Below, one piece after another: positions 1 through 7,345 of a DNA stretch of 64,000 nucleotides. Numbering within the stretch: the first letter of the stretch is position 1; each line of letters starts with the position of its first letter. The notes beneath the pieces are model-generated. The model made no database searches. It had not been told where the DNA came from and saw only the letters and a program-made list of their open reading frames with translations. The position numbers and the translations under genes are program-made. The stretch is from Massilibacteroides sp. (GTDB lineage Bacteria; Bacteroidota; Bacteroidia; Bacteroidales; Tannerellaceae), in the NCBI RefSeq assembly GCF_028705895.1, contig NZ_JAQWCQ010000004.1:1-64000 (forward strand), in the 5' to 3' direction.

Positions 1-51
1 GTCCCTTTTTGGCATTTTCCTGTCTTTTTCACCGGACTGTATAGAAGCAAA

Positions 52-83
52 AAACCCTACAAGTCATTGAACTTGTAGGGTTT
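52..83 (-). terminator. Rho-independent terminator of the tRNA-Ser gene
   Basis: A perfect 13-bp inverted repeat (52-64 against 71-83, stem AAACCCTACAAGT) with a 6-nt loop lies 37 nt downstream of the tRNA on the minus strand. The A-rich run at 49-54 on the plus strand gives a U tract in the minus transcript. Confidence 0.85.
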
Positions 84-119
84 GTCTACTTTTTGGCTGC
101 TCTTGGCTTTGCCTTCCAG

Positions 120-204
120 CGGAGAGACAGGGATTCGAACCCCGGGAACCTCGCGGTTCAACGGTTTTCAAGACCGCCGCAATCGACCACTCTGCCACCT
201 CTCC
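120..204 (-). tRNA. tRNA-Ser (anticodon UGA)
   Basis: On the minus strand this 85-nt stretch folds as a class II tRNA. The acceptor arm GGAGAGG pairs with TCTCTCC (one G-U pair) and the discriminator base is G, as expected for serine. The anticodon loop CTTGAAA gives anticodon TGA. A long variable arm follows (around ACCGCGAGGT), and the T-loop is TTCGAAT. The 3' CCA is not encoded. The gene reads UCA and, by wobble, other UCN codons. It has its own promoter (241-271) and terminator (52-83), so it is probably transcribed alone. Confidence 0.97.
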
Positions 205-645
205 TTTGTTTTTCTTGCAACCATCTCTCTGATTGCGGTGCAAATGTAGTGATAGTTTTTTATTTGGCAAATCTTTTTGTGTTTTTCTTTAAGGTGATTT
301 TTTTAGATGGAAAACTTATTTTGTGAACTGTCTTATTTTTAGGATTTTGGAGAAGGGTGGTTAATTAATTATGTGTAGAACTGTTGGCTGGTTAAATATA
401 TACTATTTTAATGTCGAAAATAGGGCTCATTTTCTTCGTTGAAAATCAAAATAGACGTAAAAATATAAAGTGTATTTTTGAAAAAATATACTTTTTACAG
501 AGGGTTCATCCTTTATATTTCCGAAAATAACCTTTAGCCTGAATTATTCATAAAGAGAGGAGAATATCCGTTGATACATTTTGTATATCAACGGATATTT
601 GTTGTATTTAATGACCAATAAAAATAAACAAAAAAGATTCTCCTC
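205..645. other. Gene-free AT-rich interval with one hairpin
   Basis: No credible reading frame was found on either strand. Apart from the tRNA promoter, the one clear structure is a perfect 14-bp inverted repeat (563-576 against 586-599, arm AATATCCGTTGATA, 9-nt loop) followed by a short T-rich stretch. It lies 47 nt before the broken transposase frame. It could be a terminator, or an internal structure of the old insertion sequence. Confidence 0.5.
241..271 (-). promoter_or_regulatory. Bacteroidetes-type promoter for tRNA-Ser
   Basis: Read on the minus strand, TTTG (271-268) is followed after 19 nt by TACATTTG (248-241). This matches the Bacteroidetes -33/-7 consensus TTTG-N19-TAnnTTTG, and lies 36 nt upstream of the tRNA. 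Confidence 0.75.
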
Positions 646-1008
646 ATGAACGAAAGTACAATAATCCAGTCAAAGAACCATGCTCAAGGCGAGTTATTTC
701 ATCTCTCAGGCATTCAAAACCGTAAAATAGAAGTAAGCTATACCAGCCCTGATACGTCTTCTTACGGCGGATAATTACTCTTACGTGAGATGGAGCAGCA
801 AAGTTCGATTATCGATAAGCTGACCCATGTACTTGAGGATACCCGTCACGCGGGTTATATCTGTTGTGTTGAAGAAGCAGAACAGACATATAAGAGGTAT
901 AAGGAACCTGTTCGTCTTTATCGAAGTTTTCTCTATGGCGCGGAATGTTGGAAGACGAAACGCCGGATGGTGGTTTGTGTGAGTGTGCCTGATTACTTTA
1001 CGGGATAA
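646..1008 (+). pseudogene. IS1380-family transposase remnant
   Basis: The frame opening at 646 reads like the N-terminus of Bacteroidales IS1380-type transposases: an ELFHLSG-IQNRKIEV stretch, then SPDTSSYGG and LLLREME, where intact members have a DGGxLLLRE-type motif. An in-frame TAA at 772-774 sits where a leucine codon would be expected, so this is a nonsense mutation. After about residue 75 the sequence jumps to a GAECWKTKRRMVV segment. I recall that segment as belonging near the C-terminal catalytic part of the family, which suggests a large internal deletion. The frame ends at 1006-1008, so only about 120 codons remain of the roughly 420-450 usual in the family. No flanking direct repeat was identified. 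The family assignment is from recognised motifs; the deletion is inferred. Confidence 0.65.
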
Positions 1009-1081
1009 GAGAAATCATATCCGGACTCTACCATTAACCAGACAAACATAAACAGAAAAAGGGCAAGTCTGAGGACTCACC

Positions 1082-1219
1082 CTAAACCACTCACCGGAGA
1101 CAAGAGTATAGTCTTTGGAGGGAAAGAGAGTGTACTCTTTTTGTTCAAAGACTATACTCTTTGCCAAAAATGCCTTTGGTGAGTACTTTAATCCAGATCA
1201 AAATTCTGACCTTTTGGGG
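1082..1219 (-). repeat. Dispersed 138-nt repeat, copy A (inverted relative to copy B)
   Basis: The reverse complement of this segment matches 56290-56427 over its whole length with scattered substitutions and very few length differences. It begins near CCCCAAAAGGTCAG, passes through GGCATTTTTGGCAAAGAGTATAGTCTTTGAA, and ends with a GGTGAGTG-type end. Inside it, AGAGTATAGTCTTTG and its complement CAAAGACTATACTCT can pair into a long hairpin. No coding potential is seen. The short non-coding, structured and repeated nature suggests a MITE-like or REP-like intergenic element. Confidence 0.75.
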
Positions 1220-1514
1220 ATCCGACAGACTCTTTTCCCCACGTTTTTTGCCGGACTTACCGCAAAGATGAAAAAACTCAGATTTTGAGAAGTACAAAAA
1301 AGAGCAAAGTACGATTTCGAAGGTTTATGAATAATATAGGTTATATTTTTTATTTGTTCTATTGTGAAAAATCACCCCAAGATACCTCGGAAGTACATGC
1401 GGATGTTTTTGTGCGAAATAATAAAATTATCAGTATGCGATTTTATTCATCTAATAGTTTTATCTTTATCTGAATTATTAATGGTTACGAGTGAATTTTA
1501 TGGGTGAGGATAAA

Positions 1515-1883
1515 ATGGTGGAAATAGCTCGTTTTCAGTATCCGGCGGAAGCTCAGTTGTTGATGGCTCTTCTTCGGTCTGAGGGGATTGATTGTTATCT
1601 GAGAAATGAGTATTCATCTCAGGTTATGGCTGGTTATGTTGATGTGGGAGGAGCAAGGGTTGAGATATTGGAAAGTGAAGTGCAGCATGCGCTTGAAGTG
1701 ATGAAAGATGGAGGGTATGAGTTGCCTGATGAGGATGAAAATGGTGAGATGGTACAGGTTGTGGCAGGGTGGACAAAAAAGATTCCGATTCTTCGGAACT
1801 TGTCTGCTGAGAAGCAGATTCTGGTGATACTTGCTTTTATTGCTGTATTGTTGGGCCTGTTGATTTTTTTAGCGTCCTTGTAA
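1515..1883 (+). CDS. DUF2007-type protein with C-terminal membrane anchor
   Basis: The N-terminal 70 residues (VEIARFQYPAEAQLL, then LRSEGIDCYLRNEY and a VDVGGARVEILESEVQHA stretch) fit the DUF2007 family, a small fold related to PII/ACT-like domains and annotated as a putative signal transducer. The C-terminus carries one hydrophobic segment of about 20 residues (ILVILAFIAVLLGLLIFLAS), so the domain is probably held at the inner membrane facing the cytoplasm. Three in-frame starts exist: GTG at 1491, ATG at 1500 and ATG at 1515. I prefer 1515 because a GAGG-like ribosome site lies just upstream and family members start close to this point. It stands alone, 100 nt before the his leader. No specific function can be given. 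Confidence 0.8.
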   Translation: MVEIARFQYPAEAQLLMALLRSEGIDCYLRNEYSSQVMAGYVDVGGARVEILESEVQHALEVMKDGGYELPDEDENGEMVQVVAGWTKKIPILRNLSAEKQILVILAFIAVLLGLLIFLASL

Positions 1884-1933
1884 TTGGACTTAATGGTATA
1901 TATTCTTTTTATGCCTAAAAAATGATAGAAAAA

Positions 1934-1963
1934 TTTGGATATTCAATTATTATTGTAACTTTG
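1934..1963 (+). promoter_or_regulatory. Promoter of the histidine operon
   Basis: TTTG at 1934-1937 and TAACTTTG at 1956-1963 match the Bacteroidetes -33 and -7 boxes with 18 nt between them. Transcription would start about 15 nt before the leader peptide start codon. Confidence 0.7.
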
Positions 1964-1983
1964 CGAACATAATTAATGTTGAA

Positions 1984-2034
1984 ATGATAAGAATTAGTTT
2001 ACATCACCACCATCATTGTATAGCGGACTCGTAG
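1984..2034 (+). CDS. hisL: his operon leader peptide
   Basis: A 16-codon frame reads MIRISLHHHHHCIADS, with five consecutive histidine codons (2002-2016) and a TAG stop at 2032-2034. It lies between the promoter and a mutually exclusive antiterminator/terminator pair just upstream of hisG. This is the classical design of a histidine attenuator: scarcity of charged tRNA-His stalls the ribosome in the His run and lets the antiterminator form. The role is inferred from architecture, but the agreement is very strong. Confidence 0.93.
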   Translation: MIRISLHHHHHCIADS

Positions 2035-2036
2035 TT

Positions 2037-2088
2037 CGGTAGGCTGTGTGGTATGTAAATACTTTAATAAAACAGATTGGGCTTGCCG
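2037..2088 (+). promoter_or_regulatory. his attenuator antiterminator
   Basis: CGGTAGGC (2037-2044) can pair with GCTTGCCG (2081-2088) over 8 bp, including two G-U pairs. This takes up most of the 5' arm of the terminator (2080-2087). A ribosome that reaches the leader stop codon at 2032-2034 would cover 2037-2044 and block this pairing. A ribosome stalled at the His codons would leave it free. The two structures cannot coexist. Confidence 0.75.
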
Positions 2089-2107
2089 TATAGGTGAGCC
2101 TTTTTTT
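2080..2107 (+). terminator. his attenuator terminator
   Basis: GGCTTGCC (2080-2087) pairs with GGTGAGCC (2093-2100) through 8 bp including two G-U pairs, with the 5-nt loop GTATA, followed at once by seven T residues (2101-2107). It ends 30 nt before the hisG start codon. Confidence 0.88.
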
Positions 2108-2137
2108 ATGCTTATAAATAAACTAAATAGAACTAAG

Positions 2138-2989
2138 ATGTTAAGAATTGCAGTACAATCGAAAGGTCGTTTGTTCGACGAAACAATGCTTTTACTGGAA
2201 GAAGCAGGTATCAAACTGAATAAAGGAAAACGTATTTTGCTTTTGTCGGCTAAAGGATTTCCGGTGGAGGTTCTTTTCCTCAGAGATGATGATATACCTC
2301 AATCCGTTGCTAATGGTGTAGCTGATGTTGGTATTGTTGGAGAGAATGAGTATGTGGAGAAGGGGGGACAAGCGGAGTTAATCAAACGCCTTGGTTTTAG
2401 TAAATGTCGTTTGTCTTTAGCTATTCCGAAGGATGAAAAATACAATGGCGTGACATGGTTTGAGGGTAAAACGATTGCAACCTCTTATCCTGAAATACTG
2501 AGTGCTTATTTGAAACAGAATAATGTAAATGCGGAATTGCATGTGATTAGTGGTTCTGTCGAAATTGCTCCGGGAATAGGTTTGGCTGATGCTATTTTTG
2601 ATATTGTTAGTTCAGGAAGTACGCTTGTAAGTAATCGTCTGAAAGAAGTTGAGGTGGTTATGAGTAGCGAAGCGTTGTTGATTGCGAATAATAAGCTGAC
2701 TTCTGAAAAAAGGGAAATTCTGAACGAACTGTTGTTCCGTTTTGATGCAATACAAGCTGCTGAAGGTAAAAAGTATGTGCTGCTGAATGCGCCGAAAGAA
2801 AATCTCAATCAGATTATTGAAGTACTTCCGGGAATGAAAAGTCCCACTGTTACCCCTTTGGCAGACGGAGAATGGGTGTCAATACAATCGGTTATCGCAG
2901 AGAAACATTTCTGGGAGATCATCGGAAAACTAAAATCATTGGGGGCAGAAGGAATTTTAGTTCTACCTATTGAAAAAATGATCTTATGA
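2138..2989 (+). CDS. hisG: ATP phosphoribosyltransferase (long form)
   Basis: This 283-residue enzyme catalyses the first step of histidine synthesis, joining ATP and PRPP to give phosphoribosyl-ATP. The N-terminus (MLRIAVQSKGRLFDE) and the GVADVGIVGENE segment (about 60-70) are typical of HisG. The PRPP-binding stretch DAIFDIVSSGST lies at about 151-162. About 75 C-terminal residues form the ACT-like HisG_C domain, so this is the long, histidine-inhibited form that needs no HisZ. The frame extends upstream to 2048, but that would run through the attenuator, so the ATG at 2138 is the real start. It overlaps the following acetyltransferase by ATGA at 2986-2989. Control is by the attenuator, and probably by feedback through the C-terminal domain. 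Confidence 0.97.
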   Translation: MLRIAVQSKGRLFDETMLLLEEAGIKLNKGKRILLLSAKGFPVEVLFLRDDDIPQSVANGVADVGIVGENEYVEKGGQAELIKRLGFSKCRLSLAIPKDEKYNGVTWFEGKTIATSYPEILSAYLKQNNVNAELHVISGSVEIAPGIGLADAIFDIVSSGSTLVSNRLKEVEVVMSSEALLIANNKLTSEKREILNELLFRFDAIQAAEGKKYVLLNAPKENLNQIIEVLPGMKSPTVTPLADGEWVSIQSVIAEKHFWEIIGKLKSLGAEGILVLPIEKMIL

Positions 2990-3525
2990 TACGTATTTCG
3001 GATGACATACAATTAATACCTTTGTGTTTAGATGATGCTACCGATATCTTCCGGATATTGAATGACGAACGGGAGTATATGCGTGAATGGTTACCATTTG
3101 TAGATAACACTCATCAGGAAGAAGATACGGCGAAAGCTGTTGGAGATATGGTGAATTCCTCAGCAGAACAATTCACGATCCGCTATATGGGTAAACTAAT
3201 CGGTCTGATCGGTTTTAAAGATTTTGATGAAGTTAACGGAAAGATTGAAATAGGCTATTGGCTTTCACAATATATGCAGGGAAAAGGAGTGATGGTTCGT
3301 TCCGTAAAAGCGTTGATTGATTATGCTTTTGAGCATTTAGGGGTTAATCGCATTCAAATAAAAGTGGCGGTTGAAAATGCGAAAAGCAATCGGATTCCCG
3401 TTAAACTTGATTTTACATTGGAAGGAGTTGAACGGGATGGCGAACTGTTGGTTGACAATAAATACACCGATCTTAATATATATAGTCTGCTGAAAAAAGA
3501 ATATAAGAAAGATGGAAATAATTAA
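2986..3525 (+). CDS. GNAT-family N-acetyltransferase inside the his operon
   Basis: A 179-residue RimJ/RimL-type GNAT protein. The acetyl-CoA pyrophosphate loop is visible as YMQGKGVM (about 96-103), followed by the helix SVKALIDYAFEHLGVNRIQI and a family-typical SNRIPVKLDFTLEGVERDG end. Such enzymes acetylate the alpha-amino group of proteins or small molecules; the substrate here cannot be read from sequence. Its start overlaps hisG by 4 nt and its end overlaps hisD by 14 nt, so it is translationally coupled within the operon. That position suggests a role tied to histidine availability, or simply passive co-expression. It is not one of the known biosynthetic steps. Confidence 0.9.
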   Translation: MIRISDDIQLIPLCLDDATDIFRILNDEREYMREWLPFVDNTHQEEDTAKAVGDMVNSSAEQFTIRYMGKLIGLIGFKDFDEVNGKIEIGYWLSQYMQGKGVMVRSVKALIDYAFEHLGVNRIQIKVAVENAKSNRIPVKLDFTLEGVERDGELLVDNKYTDLNIYSLLKKEYKKDGNN

Positions 3526-4792
3526 TTATCCCGATAGAAGTACCTGGAAAGATATCGCTAAACGTCCTGCTTTGGATGTCAGCACTTTGTTCGATACAGT
3601 AAATTCTGTTTTATCGGATGTGAAAAAGGGTGGTGATAAAGCGGTAAAAGCATATGGGGAGAAATTTGATAAGGTTGCATTAGACTCATTGTTGGTGACC
3701 GAACAAGAAATGGCCGGAGTGATTACAAACGTTTCCGATGATCTGAAGCAAGCCATTCGTATTGCTTATGCTAATATCGCAAAATTTCATAAGGCCCAGG
3801 AATTTACAGGAAAGAAAATAGAAACAACGCCGGGTGTGACTTGCTGGCAGAAAGCGGTTGCTATTGAAAAAGTAGGCTTGTATATTCCCGGGGGAACAGC
3901 TCCCTTGTTTTCTACTGTCCTGATGTTGGCTGTTCCTGCTAAAATTGCCGGTTGTAAAGAAATAGTACTATGTACGCCTCCCGATAAGAATGGAAATATA
4001 CATCCTGCGATTCTTTTTGCCGCGCAGATTGCAGGAGTACATAAAATAATAAAGGCCGGAGGTATTCAGGCGATTGCCTCGATGGCTTATGGTACGGAGT
4101 CTGTTCCCAAAGTGGATAAGATATTCGGACCGGGCAACCAATATGTAACGGCTGCGAAACAATTGGTAAGTCTGAAAGACGTTGCTATTGATATGCCGGC
4201 AGGTCCTTCCGAAGTACAGGTTATTGCGGACGAGACAGCAAATCCGGATTTTATTGCCGCTGATTTTCTTTCTCAGGCAGAACACGGCGCCGACAGTCAG
4301 TCAATCCTGGTGACCACCGATGCGGCGCTTATTCCTCGTGTTGAAGCTGCTATAAATCGTCAATTGAACGAGCTTCCCCGTAAGGAAATAACCGCGAAGG
4401 CACTTGAACATAGTCGTATTGTGCTGTTGAAGGATGAAGAAGAAGTCGTTGCGTTTACCAATCTCTATGCTCCGGAACATTTGATTATCCAAACGAAAGA
4501 TTATTTGAGTCTGGCGGAACAGGTGGAGAATGCCGGAAGTGTTTTCCTGGGGGCATATACACCTGAAAGTGCCGGTGATTATGCATCGGGAACAAATCAC
4601 ACCTTGCCGACAAATGGATATGCACGTGCTTACAGCGGGGTAAACTTAGATAGTTTTATCCGAAAGATTACATTCCAGGAAATAACAGCGGATGGTATTC
4701 GTAATCTGGGAGATACTATTCGCATCATGGCATCAAATGAAGAACTGGAAGCGCATAGAAATGCCGTAACTGTAAGATTGAACACATTATGA
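3512..4792 (+). CDS. hisD: Histidinol dehydrogenase
   Basis: This 426-residue zinc enzyme oxidises L-histidinol to L-histidine in two NAD-dependent steps. Family landmarks are the KVGLYIPGGTAPLFSTVLM segment (about 118-136), KIFGPGNQYVTAAKQLV, DMPAGPSEVQVIADE, the metal-binding FLSQAEHGADSQS stretch (near 250-262) and the catalytic TNHTLPT (near 358-364). The length is normal and all key motifs are present. It starts 14 nt inside the acetyltransferase gene and overlaps hisC by ATGA at 4789-4792. Confidence 0.97.
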   Translation: MEIINYPDRSTWKDIAKRPALDVSTLFDTVNSVLSDVKKGGDKAVKAYGEKFDKVALDSLLVTEQEMAGVITNVSDDLKQAIRIAYANIAKFHKAQEFTGKKIETTPGVTCWQKAVAIEKVGLYIPGGTAPLFSTVLMLAVPAKIAGCKEIVLCTPPDKNGNIHPAILFAAQIAGVHKIIKAGGIQAIASMAYGTESVPKVDKIFGPGNQYVTAAKQLVSLKDVAIDMPAGPSEVQVIADETANPDFIAADFLSQAEHGADSQSILVTTDAALIPRVEAAINRQLNELPRKEITAKALEHSRIVLLKDEEEVVAFTNLYAPEHLIIQTKDYLSLAEQVENAGSVFLGAYTPESAGDYASGTNHTLPTNGYARAYSGVNLDSFIRKITFQEITADGIRNLGDTIRIMASNEELEAHRNAVTVRLNTL

Positions 4793-5826
4793 AGGAGTTA
4801 AATCAATTAATAAGAGACAATGTGCGGAAGATGAAGCCTTATTCATCGGCACGAGATGAGTTTCACGGTGAAGCGTCTGTTTATTTAGATGCAAATGAGA
4901 ATCCGTTTAATTCTCCCTACAATCGCTACCCTGACCCCTTGCAATGGAAAGTAAAAGAAAAGATCGCCAAGTTGAAGGGTGTTCGCAAAGAAAGTATTCT
5001 GTTAGGGAATGGTAGTGATGAGCCTATTGACTTACTAATCCGTGCTTTTTGTGAGCCAGGTAAAGATGCGATAACTTCTATTACTCCTTCCTACGGGATG
5101 TATGAGGTTTCGGCTGAGGTGAATAATGTGGAATTTCGGAAAGTTCCATTGACTGCTGATTTTGAACTGAATGCTTCTGAACTTCTTCGTACGGCAGGAA
5201 CAGACAGCAAACTCATTTATTTGTGTTCTCCGAATAACCCGACAGGGAATAACCTGAGTCGAAGGGAAATATATAACGTTTTAAATACATTTGACGGTTT
5301 GGTTGTTGTGGATGAAGCTTATATTGATTTTTCATCTGAACCTTCTTTCTTGACAGAGTTGGATAAGCATCCGACTTTAGTTGTATTGCAGACGTTCTCA
5401 AAGGCTTGGGGAGCGGCAGCCGTACGATTGGGGATGGCTTTTGCTTCACCTGAAATAATAGGAGTACTGAATAAAATCAAATATCCGTATAATATAAATC
5501 AGCTTACCCAGGAGTATGCGTTGAAACTTTTTGCAGAGGAAGCTAAAATGAAAGAACAGCTTGTTTGTATTCTTAAAGGACGTACAGATCTGGAACGTGG
5601 ATTACGTGAGTTGCCTTGCGTGAAGAAGATCTATCCTTCAGATGCTAATTTTGTTCTTGTACGTGTTTCCGACGCAAACGGAATTTATAATCGATTGGTT
5701 GATAAAGGGATCATTGTGCGTAATCGTACGAATGTTACGCTTTGTGAAGGCTGTCTGCGTATTACGGTAGGTACGGAAGACGAAAATAAACAGTTGTTGA
5801 ATGAGTTACAAATGATTGAACTATGA
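4789..5826 (+). CDS. hisC: Histidinol-phosphate aminotransferase
   Basis: A 345-residue fold-type I PLP enzyme that converts imidazole-acetol phosphate and glutamate to histidinol phosphate. The motifs are [10 protein letters not shown] near the N-terminus, [33 protein letters not shown], and [14 protein letters not shown], whose lysine would carry PLP (about residue 205). The C-terminal [16 protein letters not shown] end is typical of HisC. It overlaps hisD upstream and hisB downstream by 4 nt each. Confidence 0.97.
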   Translation: MKELNQLIRDNVRKMKPYSSARDEFHGEASVYLDANENPFNSPYNRYPDPLQWKVKEKIAKLKGVRKESILLGNGSDEPIDLLIRAFCEPGKDAITSITPSYGMYEVSAEVNNVEFRKVPLTADFELNASELLRTAGTDSKLIYLCSPNNPTGNNLSRREIYNVLNTFDGLVVVDEAYIDFSSEPSFLTELDKHPTLVVLQTFSKAWGAAAVRLGMAFASPEIIGVLNKIKYPYNINQLTQEYALKLFAEEAKMKEQLVCILKGRTDLERGLRELPCVKKIYPSDANFVLVRVSDANGIYNRLVDKGIIVRNRTNVTLCEGCLRITVGTEDENKQLLNELQMIEL

Positions 5827-6950
5827 AAAGAGCGTTGTTTATAGACCGGGACGGTACATTAGTCATTGAACCGCCTGTAGATTATCAATTGGATAGCCTG
5901 GAGAAATTGGAGTTTTACCCTAAGGTGTTCCGTAATTTGCATTTTATCCGTAAACAATTAGACTTTGAGTTTGTCATGGTCACAAATCAGGATGGATTGG
6001 GAACAAGTTCTTTTCCTGAAGAGACCTTCTGGCCGGCTCACAATCTGATGATGAAAACATTGGAAGGTGAGGGGATCGTTTTTGATGATGTGTTGATTGA
6101 TCGTTCTTTTCCGGAAGATAACTCTCCGAATCGTAAACCCCGTACCGGCATGCTTGGAAAATATTTGAGTGAAGAATATGATCTGGCAAATAGTTATGTG
6201 ATTGGTGACCGGTTGACCGATGTGGAACTGGCCGCTAATTTAGGAACAAAAGCGATCTGGTTACGTAATCCGAAAGGAGCAGAAGGGGAATTAGAGGCAT
6301 ATGAACGAGACCTGGAGGTGGCTTTAATTACGGACGATTGGGATAAAATAACGGAATTTCTCTTTGCCGGAGAACGGATAGCTGTTGTTCAGCGTACCAC
6401 GCATGAGACGGATATCTATGTTTCGCTCAACTTAGATGGTAGTGGAAAGACGAACGTGTCAACCGGCTTGGGCTTTTTTGATCATATGTTGGATCAGATC
6501 GGGAAACATTCGGGTATAGACCTTACCGTTCATGTAAAAGGTGACCTGCAAGTGGATGAACATCATACCATAGAAGATACGGCGATTGCACTTGGGGAAG
6601 CGTTGCTGAAAGCATTGGGAGACAAACGTGGAATTGAACGATACGGCTATTGTTTGCCGATGGATGATTGTCTGTGTCAGGTAGCGCTTGATTTCGGAGG
6701 GCGTCCCTGGTTGGTCTGGGATGCGGAGTTTCATCGCGAGCGGGTAGGAGATATGCCTACGGAGATGTTTCTTCACTTTTTTAAGAGCCTGAGTGATGCC
6801 GCGCGAATGAATTTGAATATAAAAGCCGAAGGAAATAACGAACATCACAAAATAGAAGGTATCTTTAAGGCCTTGGCGCGCTCCATTCGTATGGCAATTC
6901 GCCGGGATGTTTATAATTTTACGTTACCAAGTACTAAAGGAGTTTTATGA
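5823..6950 (+). CDS. hisB: Bifunctional histidinol-phosphatase / imidazoleglycerol-phosphate dehydratase
   Basis: This 375-residue fusion carries two steps of histidine synthesis. The N-terminal half is a HAD-type phosphatase with the nucleophile motif DRDGTL (Asp8 and Asp10) and a later [14 protein letters not shown] motif. The C-terminal half, from about residue 185, is the dehydratase, with [14 protein letters not shown], the metal-binding [15 protein letters not shown], and the second histidine cluster [17 protein letters not shown]. The fused form is usual in enterics and Bacteroidetes. It overlaps hisC and the next lipoprotein gene by 4 nt each. The genes hisH, hisA, hisF and hisIE are not in this window. 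Confidence 0.97.
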   Translation: MKRALFIDRDGTLVIEPPVDYQLDSLEKLEFYPKVFRNLHFIRKQLDFEFVMVTNQDGLGTSSFPEETFWPAHNLMMKTLEGEGIVFDDVLIDRSFPEDNSPNRKPRTGMLGKYLSEEYDLANSYVIGDRLTDVELAANLGTKAIWLRNPKGAEGELEAYERDLEVALITDDWDKITEFLFAGERIAVVQRTTHETDIYVSLNLDGSGKTNVSTGLGFFDHMLDQIGKHSGIDLTVHVKGDLQVDEHHTIEDTAIALGEALLKALGDKRGIERYGYCLPMDDCLCQVALDFGGRPWLVWDAEFHRERVGDMPTEMFLHFFKSLSDAARMNLNIKAEGNNEHHKIEGIFKALARSIRMAIRRDVYNFTLPSTKGVL

Positions 6951-7342
6951 TACGATATTTGTTGGCCGTCCTGTCTCTGGGCGTATTACTGTTTGTTTCG
7001 TGTAGTAAAGACGATGACGATAAGTTGGAGGGCAAGTGGCAACTCCAACAGGTGGAAACCGATGGGCAGATTATCAAAGTAGATACCGTCTATTACAATT
7101 TCCAGACTTCACTGTTCTTGTATCAAATCTATATCCCTGCAACAGACGGTATGCGTCATTGTTATGGTTTTAAGACGTGGGACGGCGACAAGCAATTGCT
7201 CCTTGAATTAGAAGGAGGCAATAGTTTCTTGCCTTATACGGATTGGAAGGAAGTGACAGAATCCTTTACGGTTGAGACATTGACAAACAGTAAAATGATT
7301 CTGAACAGAGAAAATAAACGATATGTGTTCCGTAAATTCTAA
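6947..7342 (+). CDS. Lipocalin-like lipoprotein at the end of the his operon
   Basis: A 131-residue protein with a lipoprotein signal peptide (hydrophobic stretch, then LFVSC, lipid-modified Cys at about 19) followed by an acidic DDDD linker. The mature part opens with [14 protein letters not shown] and ends with [16 protein letters not shown], as in the small lipocalin-like or DUF5004-like beta-barrels common in Bacteroidales. It overlaps hisB by ATGA, so it is coupled to the operon, yet no histidine-related role is known for the family. Convergent with the Tex gene, 3 nt away. Confidence 0.8.
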   Translation: MIRYLLAVLSLGVLLFVSCSKDDDDKLEGKWQLQQVETDGQIIKVDTVYYNFQTSLFLYQIYIPATDGMRHCYGFKTWDGDKQLLLELEGGNSFLPYTDWKEVTESFTVETLTNSKMILNRENKRYVFRKF

Positions 7343-7345
7343 AAC

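Noticed and set aside
1285..1473. 62-codon plus-strand frame
   Set aside because: Low-quality composition, no ribosome site, no recognisable family; lies in a non-coding interval after the dispersed repeat.
2048..2137. 30-residue N-terminal extension of HisG
   Set aside because: It runs through the attenuator terminator and antiterminator; homologues start at MLRIAVQSKG (2138).
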